Assembly: GCA_026018925.1 (NCBI GenBank) | Contig: JAKSZU010000005.1 | Location: forward strand, 20,880,779-20,944,778 | DNA from: Tupaia tana | Taxonomy: Eukaryota; Chordata; Mammalia; Scandentia; Tupaiidae | Direction: 5' to 3' | Length of the DNA: 64,000 bases | Part shown: positions 33,391 through 44,677 of the stretch, piece after piece | How positions within the stretch are numbered: position 1 is the stretch's first letter | Layout of the letters: every line of letters begins with the position of its first letter | Notes under the pieces: generated by a model | Databases searched by the model: none | Told to the model about the DNA's origin: nothing | The model's input: only the letters and a program-made list of their open reading frames with translations | Made by a program: the position numbers and the translations under genes

Positions 33391-33669
33391 TTTTCTTTCT
33401 TTTTTTTTTTTTTTTTTTTTTGAGAGGTTTTCGCTATAGGGCGTGTGCGCTCGTCAGACAGAGAGAGACAGACAGGCAGAAAGTGAGGAAATCACCCCCC
33501 AGGGGGCATGGCCACGCTGCAATCCCTTCTCCTCCATTCTCCTCTTGGGATCTTGGGCACGCACGCACACGTGCCTGGTGTGAGTTTTAAGTCACCGGGT
33601 CCGGGATGCGAACCACAGTTGACTACGTGGGAGTCCAGCGACATAGCCATTACGCTAACTGCTGGTCCC
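33391..33669 (-). mobile_element. SINE-A copy, B-box C variant, first of a same-site pair
   Basis: Long T tail, TTTTCGCTATAGGGCGTGTG, reversed head ending GCTAACTGCTGGTCC. Minus-strand B-box region GGTTCGCATCCC with TTAAAACTCAC. TSD CATAAAACATTATTT before and CATAATACATTATTT after. Confidence 0.95.
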
Positions 33670-33684
33670 CATAATACATTATTT

Positions 33685-33964
33685 TTTATTTATTTATTTA
33701 TTTATTTATTTTGGAGAGGTTTTTGCTATAGGGCGCGTTGCTCGCCAGACAGACAGAGAGAGACAGAGAGATAGAAAGCGAGAAATCACCCCCCAGGGGG
33801 GATGGCCACGCCACAATCCCTTCTCCTCCATTCTCCTCTCGGGATCCTGGGCACGCACGCACACGCTCCCGGCATGAGTTTAAGCCACCGGGTCTGAGAC
33901 TCGAACCACCGTCGACTACGTGGGAGTCCAGTGACATAGCCATTACGCTAACTGCTGGTCCCCC
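33685..33964 (-). mobile_element. SINE-A copy, second of a same-site pair
   Basis: (TTTA)n tail, GGTTTTTGCTATAGGGCGCG, AAAGCGAGAAATCACCCCC, reversed head ending GCTAACTGCTGGTCCC. B-box region GGTTCGAGTCTCAG on the minus strand. Its TSD CATAATACATTATT repeats the TSD of the neighbour. Confidence 0.95.
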
Positions 33965-34230
33965 CATAATACATTATTAACTGCACTTTCTCTACAGAAA
34001 CTTACAGGAACAGCAACTTACATTCAACATTTCCATTCAGCACTGTATTGGAAGTTCTAGTCACTGGAATGAAGCAAGAAAGTATCCATATTTGAAATGA
34101 AGAGTTTATCTTTCTTTAACGACAACATGATTGTCTACATAGGAAAACCTCATGAAAGACATGAAATAAAGGGAGAAACAAACTTCTGGATCTAATTAAA
34201 CAAACTGAGCAGGGTCAAGGAAATATGATT

Positions 34231-34590
34231 GATGTTTCAGTCTGCTCTCTATTGCCAATAACGAAATACTACAGACTAAGTAATTTGTAAGAATAGTTTA
34301 TTTAGCTCATAATTCTGTAGGTCCAATTTGAGGGACTGCATCTGGTAACAGCCTTCTTGCTGTGAAGATTCTCTGAAGAATCCCAAAGTAGTGCAAGGCA
34401 TCACATGACAACAGGACCAGAGTGTGTCTCTGTGTTGGTTCTTATGTTTCTCTTCTACTGCCAAGAGCATGCAATCATGCAATCATGGCCCCACCATGAT
34501 GACCTTCTTTAACTCTATCTCCCAAATGCCCCACCATAGTTGGATTAAGATTCTACTCTCTTAATCCCTTCTTACTATACATTCAAATCA
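34231..34590 (-). mobile_element. MaLR-like LTR inserted in the L1
   Basis: TGTTTCAGTCTGCTCTCTAT, ATACTACAGACTAAGTAATT, GTTTATTTAGCTCATAATTC and CTTGCTGTGAAGATTC run in reversed MaLR (MLT1/MST) LTR order. L1 sequence resumes on its right with TATAAATCAATTATATTTCC. Confidence 0.65.
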
Positions 34591-34753
34591 TATTGATAGT
34601 ATAAATCAATTATATTTCCATGTAGTAGTAATAAAAGTTTGAATATAAACTTAATATATCATTTAAAACTGAAAACAACATGTAGAGATAAATCTCACAA
34701 AATTTAGGCAAAAGTTTAAAAAGACATTTTACACATTAAAATATACAAATGTC

Positions 34754-35022
34754 GGGACCAGAAGTTAGCATAATGGCTGTGTCGCTGGACTCCCATGTAG
34801 TCAAGCAGGTTCAAGTCCCAGACCCGGTGGCTTTAACTCATGCCGGGTGCATGTGCATGTGTGCCCAAGATCCCGAGAGGAGAATGGAGGAGAAGGGATT
34901 GTGGCGTTGCCATCTCCCCTGGGGGGTAATTTCTCACTTTCTGTCTCTCTGTCTCTCTCTGTCTCTCTGGTGAGCACACACACCCTATAGCAAAAACCTC
35001 TCAAAAAAATATATATATATAT
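34754..35022 (+). mobile_element. SINE-A copy with an (AT)n-modified tail
   Basis: GGGACCAGAAGTTAGCATAA head, GGTTCAAGTCCCAG, tail CCCTATAGCAAAAACCTCTC, then A7 leading into (TA)n. The TSD ACAAATG is short but fits the L1 reading across the site. Confidence 0.92.
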
Positions 35023-35295
35023 AAACAAATGCCTACTAAGCAACTGTAAACATACTCAACATCTTCAGTCACAAGAGATGCCATTTCACTCTGATTAGAA
35101 TGACTAAAATGTAAATAACTGAAGATTTGGAGCAACAGAAACTTTCATGCATTGTTAATAAGAATATAAGTAAAAACTTTGAAGAAGTGGTAGTTTCTTA
35201 CAGAGTTCTGTACCATTTTACCTTTTATCCAGAAGTTTCTTTATGGGGTAGTTACTTAAAGTAGTGAAGATATATATTCACACAAAGACTTATTC

Positions 35296-35511
35296 AAGGC
35301 TGAATGGTGGCTCAGCAGTAAAATATGACCTCTTCAAGGCTGACCCACATGGTAATTTTTAGGTTCACATTGGAGACCTCCCTGAGAATACCTAGCATTT
35401 GCATGCTGATGATCCAAGGTTGGCCAAGGCTGGCTGTGGATTATGTCATCAAGACTCTGTTGAGATCATTACCTCTCCCTCCCTCACCACTCACGGAAGA
35501 AATAAACTTTT
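35296..35511 (+). mobile_element. SINE-B copy
   Basis: GGCTGAATGGTGGCTCAGCA head, GGTTCACATTGGAGACCTCC, GGCCAAGGCTGGCTGTGGAT, AAGACTCTGTTGAGATC and the GAAGAAATAAACTTTT 3' end. A good reference copy for SINE-B. Confidence 0.75.
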
Positions 35512-35528
35512 AAAAATCTTTCAATACT

Positions 35529-35780
35529 GGGACCAGCAGTTAGCGTAATGGCTATGTCGCTGGACTCCCACGTAGTCGACCGCGGTTCGCGTCCCGGACC
35601 CGGTGGCTTAAACTCACGCCGGGCGCGTGTGCGTGCGTGCCCAAGATCCCGAGAGGAGAATGGAGGAGAAGGGATTGCGGCGTGGCCATCCCCCCTGGGG
35701 GGTGATTTCCTGCTTTCTATCTCTCTGTCTCTCTCTGTCTGTCTGGCGAGCGCACGCGCCCTATAGCAAAAACCTCTCCC

Positions 35781-35804
<24 letters not shown>
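35529..35804 (+). mobile_element. SINE-A copy, near-pristine, 17-bp TSD
   Basis: The most CpG-intact copy in the window (GTCGACCGCGGTTCGCGTCC, GCCGGGCGCGTGTGCGTGCG, GGCGAGCGCACGCGCC). It has the C-variant B box on a TTAAACTCAC body, a mixed haplotype. A tail of about 28 pure A. TSD AAAAATCTTTCAATACT at 35512-35528 and 35805-35821. Confidence 0.98.
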
Positions 35805-35813
<9 letters not shown>

Positions 35814-36485
35814 TCAATACTGTACATAGCATCTTTATTTCAAATACCCCAAATTCATTACTGGGGCAATGGATAAATGAATTACGGTACATTCATAGAG
35901 TAGAATAGGATCGGCAATATAAAGGAAAAAACTACTACTGATTAGTGCTACCACACAGGTGAACTTCACAGACATTATGCTGAGTGAAAGAAGGCAAGCA
36001 CAATAGGATACATAAGTGTATACTTCAGTTTGTATAAAGTTCAAGAGCAAGAAAAAACTCATTTCTTAGAAATCTCGTCAGTAATTGCCACTGGAGTGGA
36101 CTTGGAAGGTGTGTGAGGTCACTTTTTAAAAGATGAAAAAATTCAATATCTTGTTTTGAGTTGTAGTTACAGGGATAAAAAACAATTGTCAACTTTCACT
36201 GAAGTGATCATTTAAGATCTATCCATCTAATTATATGGAAATTATGATCTATTACTAAGAATAGTACTATCAGGAAAAAAATTCTAAATAGAATTATGGA
36301 ATTATAGAAGAGTTCCAAACCATTGCTATTAAATAAAATCTGAAAGAAAGAAGGTGATATTTATGTGGGTCTAAGTCATTCTAATTCTCAGTTAATAATG
36401 GATAAGAAAAACTGGAAATGTTATATTTAAATCTTAATAAGTCTGAACTTTCTTCAAAGCCTTTTTTATGGGAAAGAATTCACTT

Positions 36486-36758
36486 TTATTTTTTAAGAGA
36501 GATTTTTGCTATAGTGTGCGTGCACTCACCAGAGAGGCAGAGAGAGACAGAGAGACAGAAAGCAAGAAATCACTGCCTTCCCCTCCCTACCCCTCTGGGA
36601 GGATGGCCATGCTGCAGTCCTTTCTCCTTCACTCTCCTTTTGGGATTTTGGGCACACATGCATACACACCCAGCATGAGTTTCAAGCCACTGGAACCTGA
36701 ACTGCAGTAGGCCATGAGGGAGTCCATTGACGTAACCATTATGCCATCTGCTAGTCCC
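36486..36758 (-). mobile_element. SINE-A copy with a CT-rich insertion
   Basis: TTTTTGCTATAGTGTGCGTG, AAGCAAGAAATCACTG, then an extra CCTTCCCCTCCCTACCCC-type segment before GGGAGGATGGCCATGCTGC. Reversed head ends CCATCTGCTAGTCCC. Confidence 0.88.
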
Positions 36759-37265
36759 AATAATTCACTGTAATTTCCTTAATATGTCTATTTCCATATA
36801 TTTCAACATTGAAACTTTTTCAGCCTCTGTTTATTATCCCTAAGAAGCAAGTTAGATCAACTTCTATGTTCCTAAGAGTATCCTCACATGACAAGTTACT
36901 GTTCTACCTTTCCATTCTAGGCAAAATGAAGCCACAGAGACATCCCAGAGGGCCAAGGTTCTAGTTCTACTCCGCCACTTTCAGTATCTACGTTTATATG
37001 GCCTGGTAGTGGAGATGCTCTTGTTTTCAGTCTATTCTGTACATCAGTCCATAAGGTTTTTTCTTCTTTTTACCCACTTTACTTTCACTTCTGATGAGGA
37101 TTAACTGAGAAGGTACTCTGTATCTTTTAAGTAATATGGGGTAAAATCCAAAAATACATTTCACTAAAGAAGGTATATGAATGGTAAATAATAAAATGTA
37201 AAAGTGCCTGGTAAGTTCATTTTATGTGTATAAGTTTGCTGGTTTTTAGATAATTTACAATATTT
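36759..37265. other. Unique spacer
   Basis: No gene or repeat recognised. Confidence 0.4.
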
Positions 37266-37525
37266 TTATTTTATTTTATTTATTTATTTATTTAGAGAGA
37301 TTTTTGTTATGGGGCATGTGTGCTCACCCAAGAGACAGAGAGACAGAAAGTGAAAAATTATCCCCTGAGGGGATCGCAACACTACAATCATCCTCCTCCA
37401 TCCTCCTCTCAGGACTTTGGGCATGCACACACATGCATGCGTTTTAAACCACTGGGTCCAGGAGTCAAGCCATGACCAACTATGTAGAAGTCCAGTGATG
37501 TAATTGTTACACATCTGCTGGTTCT
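37266..37525 (-). mobile_element. SINE-A copy with a (TTTA)n tail
   Basis: TTTATTTATTTATTTAGAGAG, TTTTTGTTATGGGGCATGTG, CTCAGGACTTTGGGCATGC, reversed head ending ACATCTGCTGGTTC. Short internal deletions. Confidence 0.83.
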
Positions 37526-37872
37526 TTAACCTTAGAAACCTTTTAGAAACCATAGTTATAGAAACTTCACTATAAGTGATGCCATGTTAATATATCTCAT
37601 TTGATTACCAAAATTAGAATAATATGTCTTTCTCATCACAAAGATTGAGTCTGAATCATCAAATTTGCCCTCAAGCATGGTGCTTGGAATTAATCTAGTT
37701 TGTCCCCCCTCACAGATTGATATTTCCAATTAAACAGTGTTAACTCTTACATTATTTCTGGTGGTATTCCACTTATACTGTTGTTGTTTAAAATAATTAA
37801 TTACCTGAAAATAATTAACCTTTTACAATCTTTTCCTCAAAAGAAAGAGAGAGCAACTGGCATAGATCTTTT

Positions 37873-38043
37873 TTTTTAAATAATTATTTTATTTAACTTC
37901 ATTTATTTATTTAAATTTGACCAGAGAGGGACAGACAGAGAGATAGGGAAAGGGAGAAAGCAAGCTGCCAGGTCCAGGACTTGAACTGCAGTCAGCATAT
38001 GGGAGTCCAGCACCCCTAACCAACATGCCACTTGCCGGCCCCA
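37873..38043 (-). mobile_element. SINE-S copy with a 15-bp TSD
   Basis: AAATAATTATTTTATTTAAC tail, AAATTTGACCAGAGAGGGAC, (GA)n, AGCTGCCAGGTCCAGGAC, reversed head ending CCACTTGCCGGCCCC. TSD TGGCATAGATCTTTT at 37858-37872 and 38044-38058. The clearest SINE-S copy. Confidence 0.92.
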
Positions 38044-38154
38044 TGGCATAGATCTTTTACAGCAATGAAGGAAGAAACTAGATAAACCTCATTTCATTAT
38101 TAATCAAAATGACAGTGTTTACAAATGGACATGAAGTTATATTTGGAGTATTCT

Positions 38155-38417
38155 TTTTTTTTTTTTTTTTGAGAGGTTTTTGCTACAGGGCATGTGTGCT
38201 TGTGGAGAGACAGAGAGAGAGACAGACAGATGGAAAGTGAGAAATCATCTCCTAGGAGGGATGGTCATGCCTTCTCCTCCATTCTTCTCTTGGAATTTTG
38301 GGCACATACGCACACACACCTGCTGTGAGTGTAAAGCCACCACCAGGTCTGGGACTCAAACTGTGGTCAACTATGTGGGAGTCCAGTGATGTAACCATTA
38401 TGCCATCTGCTGGTCCC
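38155..38417 (-). mobile_element. SINE-A copy with TSD
   Basis: Poly(T), GAGAGGTTTTTGCTACAGGG, TCATCTCCTAGGAGGGATGG, a CCACCACCAGG duplication of CCA, reversed head ending CCATCTGCTGGTCCC. TSD ATTTGGAGTATTCT / ATTTGGAATATTCT, differing by one base. Confidence 0.93.
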
Positions 38418-39192
38418 TGCATTTGGAATATTCTGACCTTGTTCCAGCAGTCACCAGTCCTTCCTTGCTTTGTATTATATTCTGTATGTTGACTACATCT
38501 ATCCTGGCTCAGAAAACTATTCTCTTTGGAAAGACTTTGAAGGAACCTGGTTATTTTAATACCATCCAGTAGTCTGCACCTTAGGCTATCCTATAGATGA
38601 AACAAATGAATATTGGGCCTCATATATTATTTTCAGTCCCTCATTAAGAGCATAATGACATGATGAAAGCTGACTTCCAGACAGCCTAAATGCTACAGGC
38701 TTCCCTTCTCAGAAGTAAACAAATGTTTGGCAGAGAATAAATTGCACCACGTGCTAGTGAGTAGCAGAATACTTACACAGAGATGTGTTCCAACCTTTGT
38801 TTCCATCCCTCTTTCGAAGTGTATGTTTCAGCTTTCATGAGAAAAGATTTCCAAGTGAAAATAAAAGTTACTCACTTTCCTACAAAGGTTTTAGCTCTCA
38901 CTCTAGCTTATTGCCTTAAGTCCCCTTTAAAGCTGTTAACAACAAAAAATAAAAGGGAAAAAGAGCTGGAGAGTAAAGTATAATTTGCAAACTTTAACGC
39001 TCGGATAGCCTTGTCTACAGGAGAAGTCTTTTAGTAGTGATGGTGGACGGGTGTGTGTATTTGAGGCGGGAATGGAGTGTATTGCTAGGAGCTCCTCTGA
39101 AACAAGAGCAAGACTAACAGAACTTTAAGAAACAATATGCATGTAAACGAAGTAAATTGGTGTACTGTAACAGCTAAAGAAAAAGCACTGCT
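38418..39192. other. Unique spacer
   Basis: No gene or repeat recognised. Confidence 0.4.
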
Positions 39193-39368
39193 GGAGCCGG
39201 CAGGTGGCATGGTGGTTAAGGGCACTGGACTCCCACATGGCCAACAGCAGTTTGAGTCCTGGACTCAGCAGCTTTCTCTGTCTCTTTCCCTCTCTCTCTC
39301 TCTTTTACTCTGTCCCTCTCTGGTCAAACTAAAATAAATAAAGTTAAATAACATAACTCTATAAAAAA
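39193..39368 (+). mobile_element. SINE-S copy
   Basis: GGAGCCGGCAGGTGGCATGG head, GCAGTTTGAGTCCTGGACTC, then straight into TTTCTCTGTCTCTTTCCC and the tail CTGGTCAAACTAAAATAAAT. An approximate TSD around AAGCACT is seen on both sides. Confidence 0.85.
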
Positions 39369-40321
39369 AGAAGCACTACCCATATATACCTCCAAAAGAA
39401 TCTCCACTACAAAAAAAAGTAAAACCCTAGTACAATGAGTATCAAAGGTGTACAACACAAGGTAATGTCCTTTGCTGAAGATGATGAATATGTTAATGTA
39501 TAGATTTGATTATTCCACACCGTATGCACACTTGGAAAACCATACTGTACCCAACAAAGATGTACAACAGCTGTCTGTGAATTGGAAATCATAGATAAAA
39601 AAGAAACAATATGCCTAATTTTATGAATAACTCTTCTGTGCAAACATCCTCTGTATTTTTAGTAGCATGTCCTGTAATCATGTCTTTCATTACAAATATA
39701 AGATTATGAATGCATCAGGGAAATAGGATGGATTTATTCTAAAACACATATGACCAAAAACTGCCAAGATTCTGGGGCTGTTTTACTGATTTCCTTTGGG
39801 CAAGTGCCATAACTGGAAGCCTAGAATTCAATACTGTATATAAAACACTTTCAACATTAATATTTCAAAAACTCCCTTTATTCCTAAGAAATTTTCTAAA
39901 CGTAAGAACTAAATTACTAATTCACATTTATATGTATGAGGTGACTTTATTCCCACCTGAGGATGCAGAAAAACAGAAATATTTGTCTATAGAGGATGGT
40001 ATGCATATTTATTGATATCTTTTGTTTATTTTCAACATATGCATTCAAAGAAATCAGCAGGTATGCTGCTGTCTGTTTTCCAGCAACAGTTTTAAACATC
40101 AACAAAAGTAACCAAGCAAACAGTATGCACAATTTTATTAGAAGGTTGGCTTAGCAAATTTGGAAATATTTTTAGTAGGAAATGCCATTAAAAATATCAC
40201 AGTCATTAAGGTGCAAATCCAGCCAATTTATTATCTAAGAAAAATAACCAATATTTCCTCTATTCACAAAAATTCCATAAAAATTTGTGTGTGTTTGCAC
40301 TTCTAGTCCATAAGCTCAATA
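39369..40321. other. Unique AT-rich spacer
   Basis: No gene or repeat recognised. Confidence 0.4.
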
Positions 40322-40330
40322 ATTTTTCAG

Positions 40331-40605
40331 GGAGACCAGCAGATGGCACATTGATTACATCACTGGACTCCCATGTAGTCAACCACAGTTTGAGTCCTGG
40401 ACCCAGGGGCTTAAAACTCATGCTGAGCACGTGTGTGTGTGTGTCCCAAATCCCAGAGAAGAGTGGAGGAGAAGGGATTGCAGTGTGGCCATCTCCTCTG
40501 GGGGTGTGATTTCTCACTTTCTGTCTCTGTCTCTCTCTGTCTCTTGGGCAAGTGTACATGCCCTAGAACAAAGATAGCACTAAAGAAAACAGTAATAATA
40601 ATAAT
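40331..40605 (+). mobile_element. SINE-A copy with an (AAT)n-type tail
   Basis: GGAGACCAGCAGATGGCACA, CAGTTTGAGTCCTGGACCC, GCTGAGCACGTGTGTGTG, tail ending with (ATA)n. Short TSD ATTTTTCAG. Confidence 0.87.
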
Positions 40606-40689
40606 CATTTTTCAGAAAAATGAGCACTAGTTCTTTTAGGATTTTAGAGTGGGTTAATAATAACATTGAAGTTTACAAAAAGCTTCCTT

Positions 40690-40962
40690 GGGACCAGCAG
40701 TTAGCGTAATGGCTATGTCGCTGGACTCCCATATAGTCGACCGCGGTTCGAGTTCCGGACCCGGCGGCTAAAACTCACGCCGGGCGCGTGTGCGTGCGTG
40801 CCCAAGATCCCGAGAGGAGAATGGAGGAGAAGGGATTGCGGCGTGGCCATCCCCCCTGGGGGGTGATTTCCTGCTTTCTATCTCTCTGTCTCTCTTTGTC
40901 TGTCTGGTGAGCGCACGTGCCCTATAGCAAAAACCTCTCCAAAAAAAAAAAAAAAAAAAAAA
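40690..40962 (+). mobile_element. SINE-A copy, near-pristine, TSD
   Basis: Shares the rare CCCGGCGGC spelling and CCTGCTTTCTATCTC with the copy at 14942, so they are close relatives. B box GGTTCGAGTTCC. Long pure A tail. TSD AAAAAGCTTCCTT at 40677-40689 and ending at 40975. Confidence 0.97.
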
Positions 40963-40975
40963 AAAAAGCTTCCTT

Positions 40976-42920
40976 AACATTTTCACAACTGACTATAGAA
41001 TTATTGAGACGACACACAAGATTCAGTAATTCATTTAAATACGGAATGACCCCATTTCCTTTTCGAGGCCAAGAAATGTTAGTGTTCCGTTTGTTCAACA
41101 AATCAGGAGAAGAAATAGAACAAAACCCTGTTTTGTGATTTACCTCCAGTGAATTGCAAAGTGGAAAGAATTTTTAGAAACCCCAGTATAGTAGACTGTT
41201 TGGAAACTGGCAGGGACAAGGAAACAGAATGTAAAATATACTGAATTTTCCGTACACCTGCCTGCATCTCAGAGACTCACAGTGCAGAGATGATCAACAG
41301 ATGGCTGTCCTGGTGGTGAGGGCCCCTTTTGTTTCAAGTATTTCTTGAGTTAAGGTAACTCACTCTACCTCATGGAGGTAAGGGAGACCTGAGGCCTGTC
41401 TCTTATTTCCAATGCGATTTATTTCATTATGGCCTGAGATAGAGCATTAACCCTATTTTCCCCTTTAAATGGAGAAGGGCTCTAAGTAAGAACATGACTG
41501 AAAGTAAGATGAGTAATTTCCATAACTCTCAGTTGATAAGCCTTATCCTGAGCAGAGTTTGGGTGCAGAAGAAAAGGCACATGGTATTTGACTATAGAAT
41601 TCTCATTTTTAGGTATAATAGCCAGATTATCTCAGAAGCCTATAAAATCAAATAATTGCCTTCTCTCTGGCTATTAGATCTTTTTTTTATTACTTATTTC
41701 TTTGCTTTCTGTCTTTCTTTTTATTAGTTAATCTTTCAGAGAGACTTCAATCCTGTAACTCTCTTCCTAGAAAACCCCTAATCTAGCAGGGAATAAGCCT
41801 TTCAATCAACACTTTTGTATAAAAGTCAAAGTGTCACCAGGGCTAGGATTCCATTACCGAGATCTTTGCTGACAGACTCACGAACTTTTCTCTGGGAGTG
41901 CAGCAGGATTCATTTCCCCTTGTTCAGAGTCAACAGAAATAAAACAATATGACTTGCTTTTCTTTGCAATCCTATAGTGTTACTCCTAAGACTTGACCCT
42001 CATGTTTCCTAACAGGAAACAGGAGGACTTTTGGGGTTAACCTGTTGCCCTGTTACTTAACCCCACTCTCAACGGCCTCTGGTCAGGACAGAACAGACCA
42101 ACCAGGGCCTTGCCACAAGCTTCCTTTCCAGAGTTTCTGCTTCCAAACTGTTGTAATGACAGAAAGTCAACTCCAACTGAGCTTGTTTATTGCAATAAGC
42201 CCACCTCATTTGGAAAGAAAAATAAACAAGAATTAGTGTGTTTTCACAAGCTGATTTTGCAGAAGAAAGATGAAATAGTTTAATTATCATCACTTTACCT
42301 TGCAGTCTTCTATGATCTTTCAGATTAAAAAAAAATGTCACCTACAAAAAGAAAGCTATCTCATCAAGTAGCAATTTTACATTTTCTAATAAAATTTTCA
42401 AAAACAGGTTAAAATATAGTATAAAAGTATAGAAACTTAAAGAAATATATTTGTGCTTTGGGAATCCACTGGACATATCGACATATGCTTTGTATTTCAA
42501 CAAAATAGATATTATTAGAATTTAGGCATCTTGGGCTGCCAAGAGTACAAATGTTTCCTTAGAGACCTTTTAAAAACAGAAATCTAATTTTATGAAAATT
42601 TAATGAAATCATAATGGCAATTTTAAAGATCCAGATGTTAGAGTCATTAAACCAAATAACACAAGAGTGCTGACAACCTTGTTCATCTTTCCTCCTTCAC
42701 CTTCACCACTGGGAGTGATCTTGTGATACAGCACTATAGTCAAGGCATTGGTTTAACGAGTATTTATCCTACTAATGCACAGTATAACACAGCAATAAAC
42801 AGAGTGCTATCACTTGCAGTCAAGAAAATTCATCCATTGAGTTTTGCGTGTTTGATGCCGACATCAAAATTAAATTACACTGTCGTTATTTTGTTTCTTT
42901 AATATGTGATTGCTGATCTT
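40976..42920. other. Unique sequence, about 1.9 kb
   Basis: No SINE, LTR or gene recognised. The text is mixed, with no frame above background. Confidence 0.45.
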
Positions 42921-42966
42921 TCTCTATATATATCTCTCTCTCTATCTCTCTCTCCTCTGTCTCTAT

Positions 42967-42999
<33 letters not shown>

Positions 43000-43017
43000 A
43001 GCACACACACACACACA
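42921..43017 (+). repeat. (TA)n(TC)n(CA)n compound microsatellite
   Basis: TATATATATCTCTCTC passes to TCTCTATC units and then about 16 CA units (42969-43000), with a short interruption AAGCA and further CA. Confidence 0.95.
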
Positions 43018-43018
43018 G

Positions 43019-43147
43019 TCTTCAAAAAGTTCAGGAAAAATACATGTTATAAAAAGCTATGTGTGGATTTTAAAACAAATTTACACCAAAATAGTAGACT
43101 CATAATTTAATTTTATTTTTTCATAAACTTTTTGAAGTTCCTTCATA
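43019..43147 (-). mobile_element. Mariner-type MITE next to a microsatellite
   Basis: Left arm GTCTTCAAAAAGTTCAGG, right arm CATAAACTTTTTGAAGTTCC next to TA. The interior is reversed relative to 21951 (GTGTGGATTTTAAAACAAAT, TTACACCAAAATAG). Confidence 0.87.
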
Positions 43148-43936
43148 TACATATGTGTGTATAAATAATTTTTTCTACTTTTACCTTAGTCCTTCTGAAT
43201 GAGGATGTATTTGTTTGACTTTTGCCCTTCTTCTTGGGATCACTAGAATGTCAATGAGTAAATATATTGAATGCTCTCATTATATAAATGAGTAAAACCT
43301 GAAAATATTTGTAATTTCTCAACATTCTCTCCTTTCCATTCCATCTACACACCCTAAAAATCAAAATATCTAGTATTTTCATGGCACTACTGAGAAGCAG
43401 TTCTCTTTAAAGGCTACCTACCCAAGAAAGGCATCTCCATTTTGCCTGGTCCTGTCCCTTCAGAACATCTTAGCTAACACTCCAGCTTCTAGGCCAAAAC
43501 ACAGCAAATATTTACAGTGAGGTGGCTTCAGTCCACTTAGCTACCTTTTCCCCACACATAGATTCTCCGCCAGGAGTTGGTGTCATGCCGTATGGTTTGC
43601 TTGACGCATTCCCCAGGAAATTCAAAAACTTCTTCCATGTAGGTACTGCTATTCTAAAAAGTGTCGTTATGGTCTGAAACCAAAATCGATGATACGCTCA
43701 GATTGTATTACGTAAGAGGCACAAAGAAGATAAGTCTTTGTGCTGACATAACTACAGGGGACCAGCACTACCAGTGCATGCAAGATGCCACAGACAGCTG
43801 CAGCAGGAACGCCTTGGTTCTGATGTGCTCATTCCACAGTATGTCTCTCAAAGGAAGGAATTGTCATTTGAGTTTTATCAAATGTGCCTTTTCATGAATA
43901 TCTAATATGCCAGAGAAACAATGTACAAGTTACCTC
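43148..43936. other. Unique spacer
   Basis: No gene or repeat recognised. Confidence 0.4.
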
Positions 43937-44221
43937 TTTTTATTTTTAATTTTTTTATTTACTTATTCATTTATTTATGTTAGGTTTTTGCCATACAGCT
44001 CATGTGCTTGGCAAAGAGAGACAGAGAGAGGGAAAGTGAGGAATTAATCCCCAAGGGAGATGGCCATGCCCCAATACCTTCTCCTCCATTATTCTCTGAG
44101 GATTTGGGGCATGAATGCACATGTGCCTAGCATAATTTTTAAGCTACCCTGTCCAAGAATCAAGCCATGGTTAGCCATGTTGGAATCCAGCACCTTAACC
44201 ACCATATCACCTGCTGGCCCC
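43937..44221 (-). mobile_element. SINE-A-like copy, old
   Basis: T-rich (TTTA)n tail, AGGTTTTTGCCATACAGC, GAGATGGCCATGCCCCAAT, reversed head ending CACCTGCTGGCCCC. TACCTTTTATA-like flanks give a weak TSD. Confidence 0.78.
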
Positions 44222-44414
44222 TAAAAAATACCTTTTATAACTATCAACATGGCCATGGATTTACTGAGAGTTTGCCTAAAAAGCATGGACTCTGCATCAA
44301 AACAAGGTTGATATAATCCAACTGTTCTTTGAGATGGACTAGAAAAAACTCCAGATCTACTTCCTTCCCATAGAAGCAGTACCTCTGTAGAGCAGCTTCA
44401 AAAATCTTTATTTA

Positions 44415-44666
44415 GGGATCAGCAGATGGAGTAATGGCTATGTCACTGGAATCCCATGTAGCCGACTGCGGTTTGAGTCCCAGACTGGATGGCTTAAATT
44501 CACGCCAGGTGCATATATGTGCGTGCCCAAGATCCCTAGAGGAGAATGGAGGAGAAGGGATTGTAGCATGGCCATCCCTCCTGGGGGGTGATTTCTCACT
44601 TTCTGTCTCTCTGTCTTTCTGGTGAGTGCACATACCCTATAGCAAAAACCTCTCCCCCAAACATAT
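44415..44666 (+). mobile_element. SINE-A copy with TSD
   Basis: GGGATCAGCAGATGGAGTAA, CGGTTTGAGTCCCAG, GTGCGTGCCCAAGATCCC, tail CCTATAGCAAAAACCTC then CCCCC. TSD ATCTTTATTTA at 44404-44414 and 44667-44677. Confidence 0.94.
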
Positions 44667-44677
44667 ATCTTTATTTA

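Larger units (their letters stand above)
32380..36250 (+). mobile_element. One decayed L1 (ORF2 to 3' end) split by later insertions
   Basis: L1-like segments in consistent order and orientation lie at about 32380-33390, 33979-34230, 34591-34744, 35032-35295 and 35822-36250. Blocks recognisable as ORF2 DNA include CATTCACCTCACTAACAAGA, AACATGATTGTCTACATAGG, TCAATTATATTTCC, CTCAACATCTTCAGTCAC and GGGGCAATGGATAAATGAAT. Stops and frameshifts are everywhere. It received an LTR and five SINEs; see the separate entries. Confidence 0.75.
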
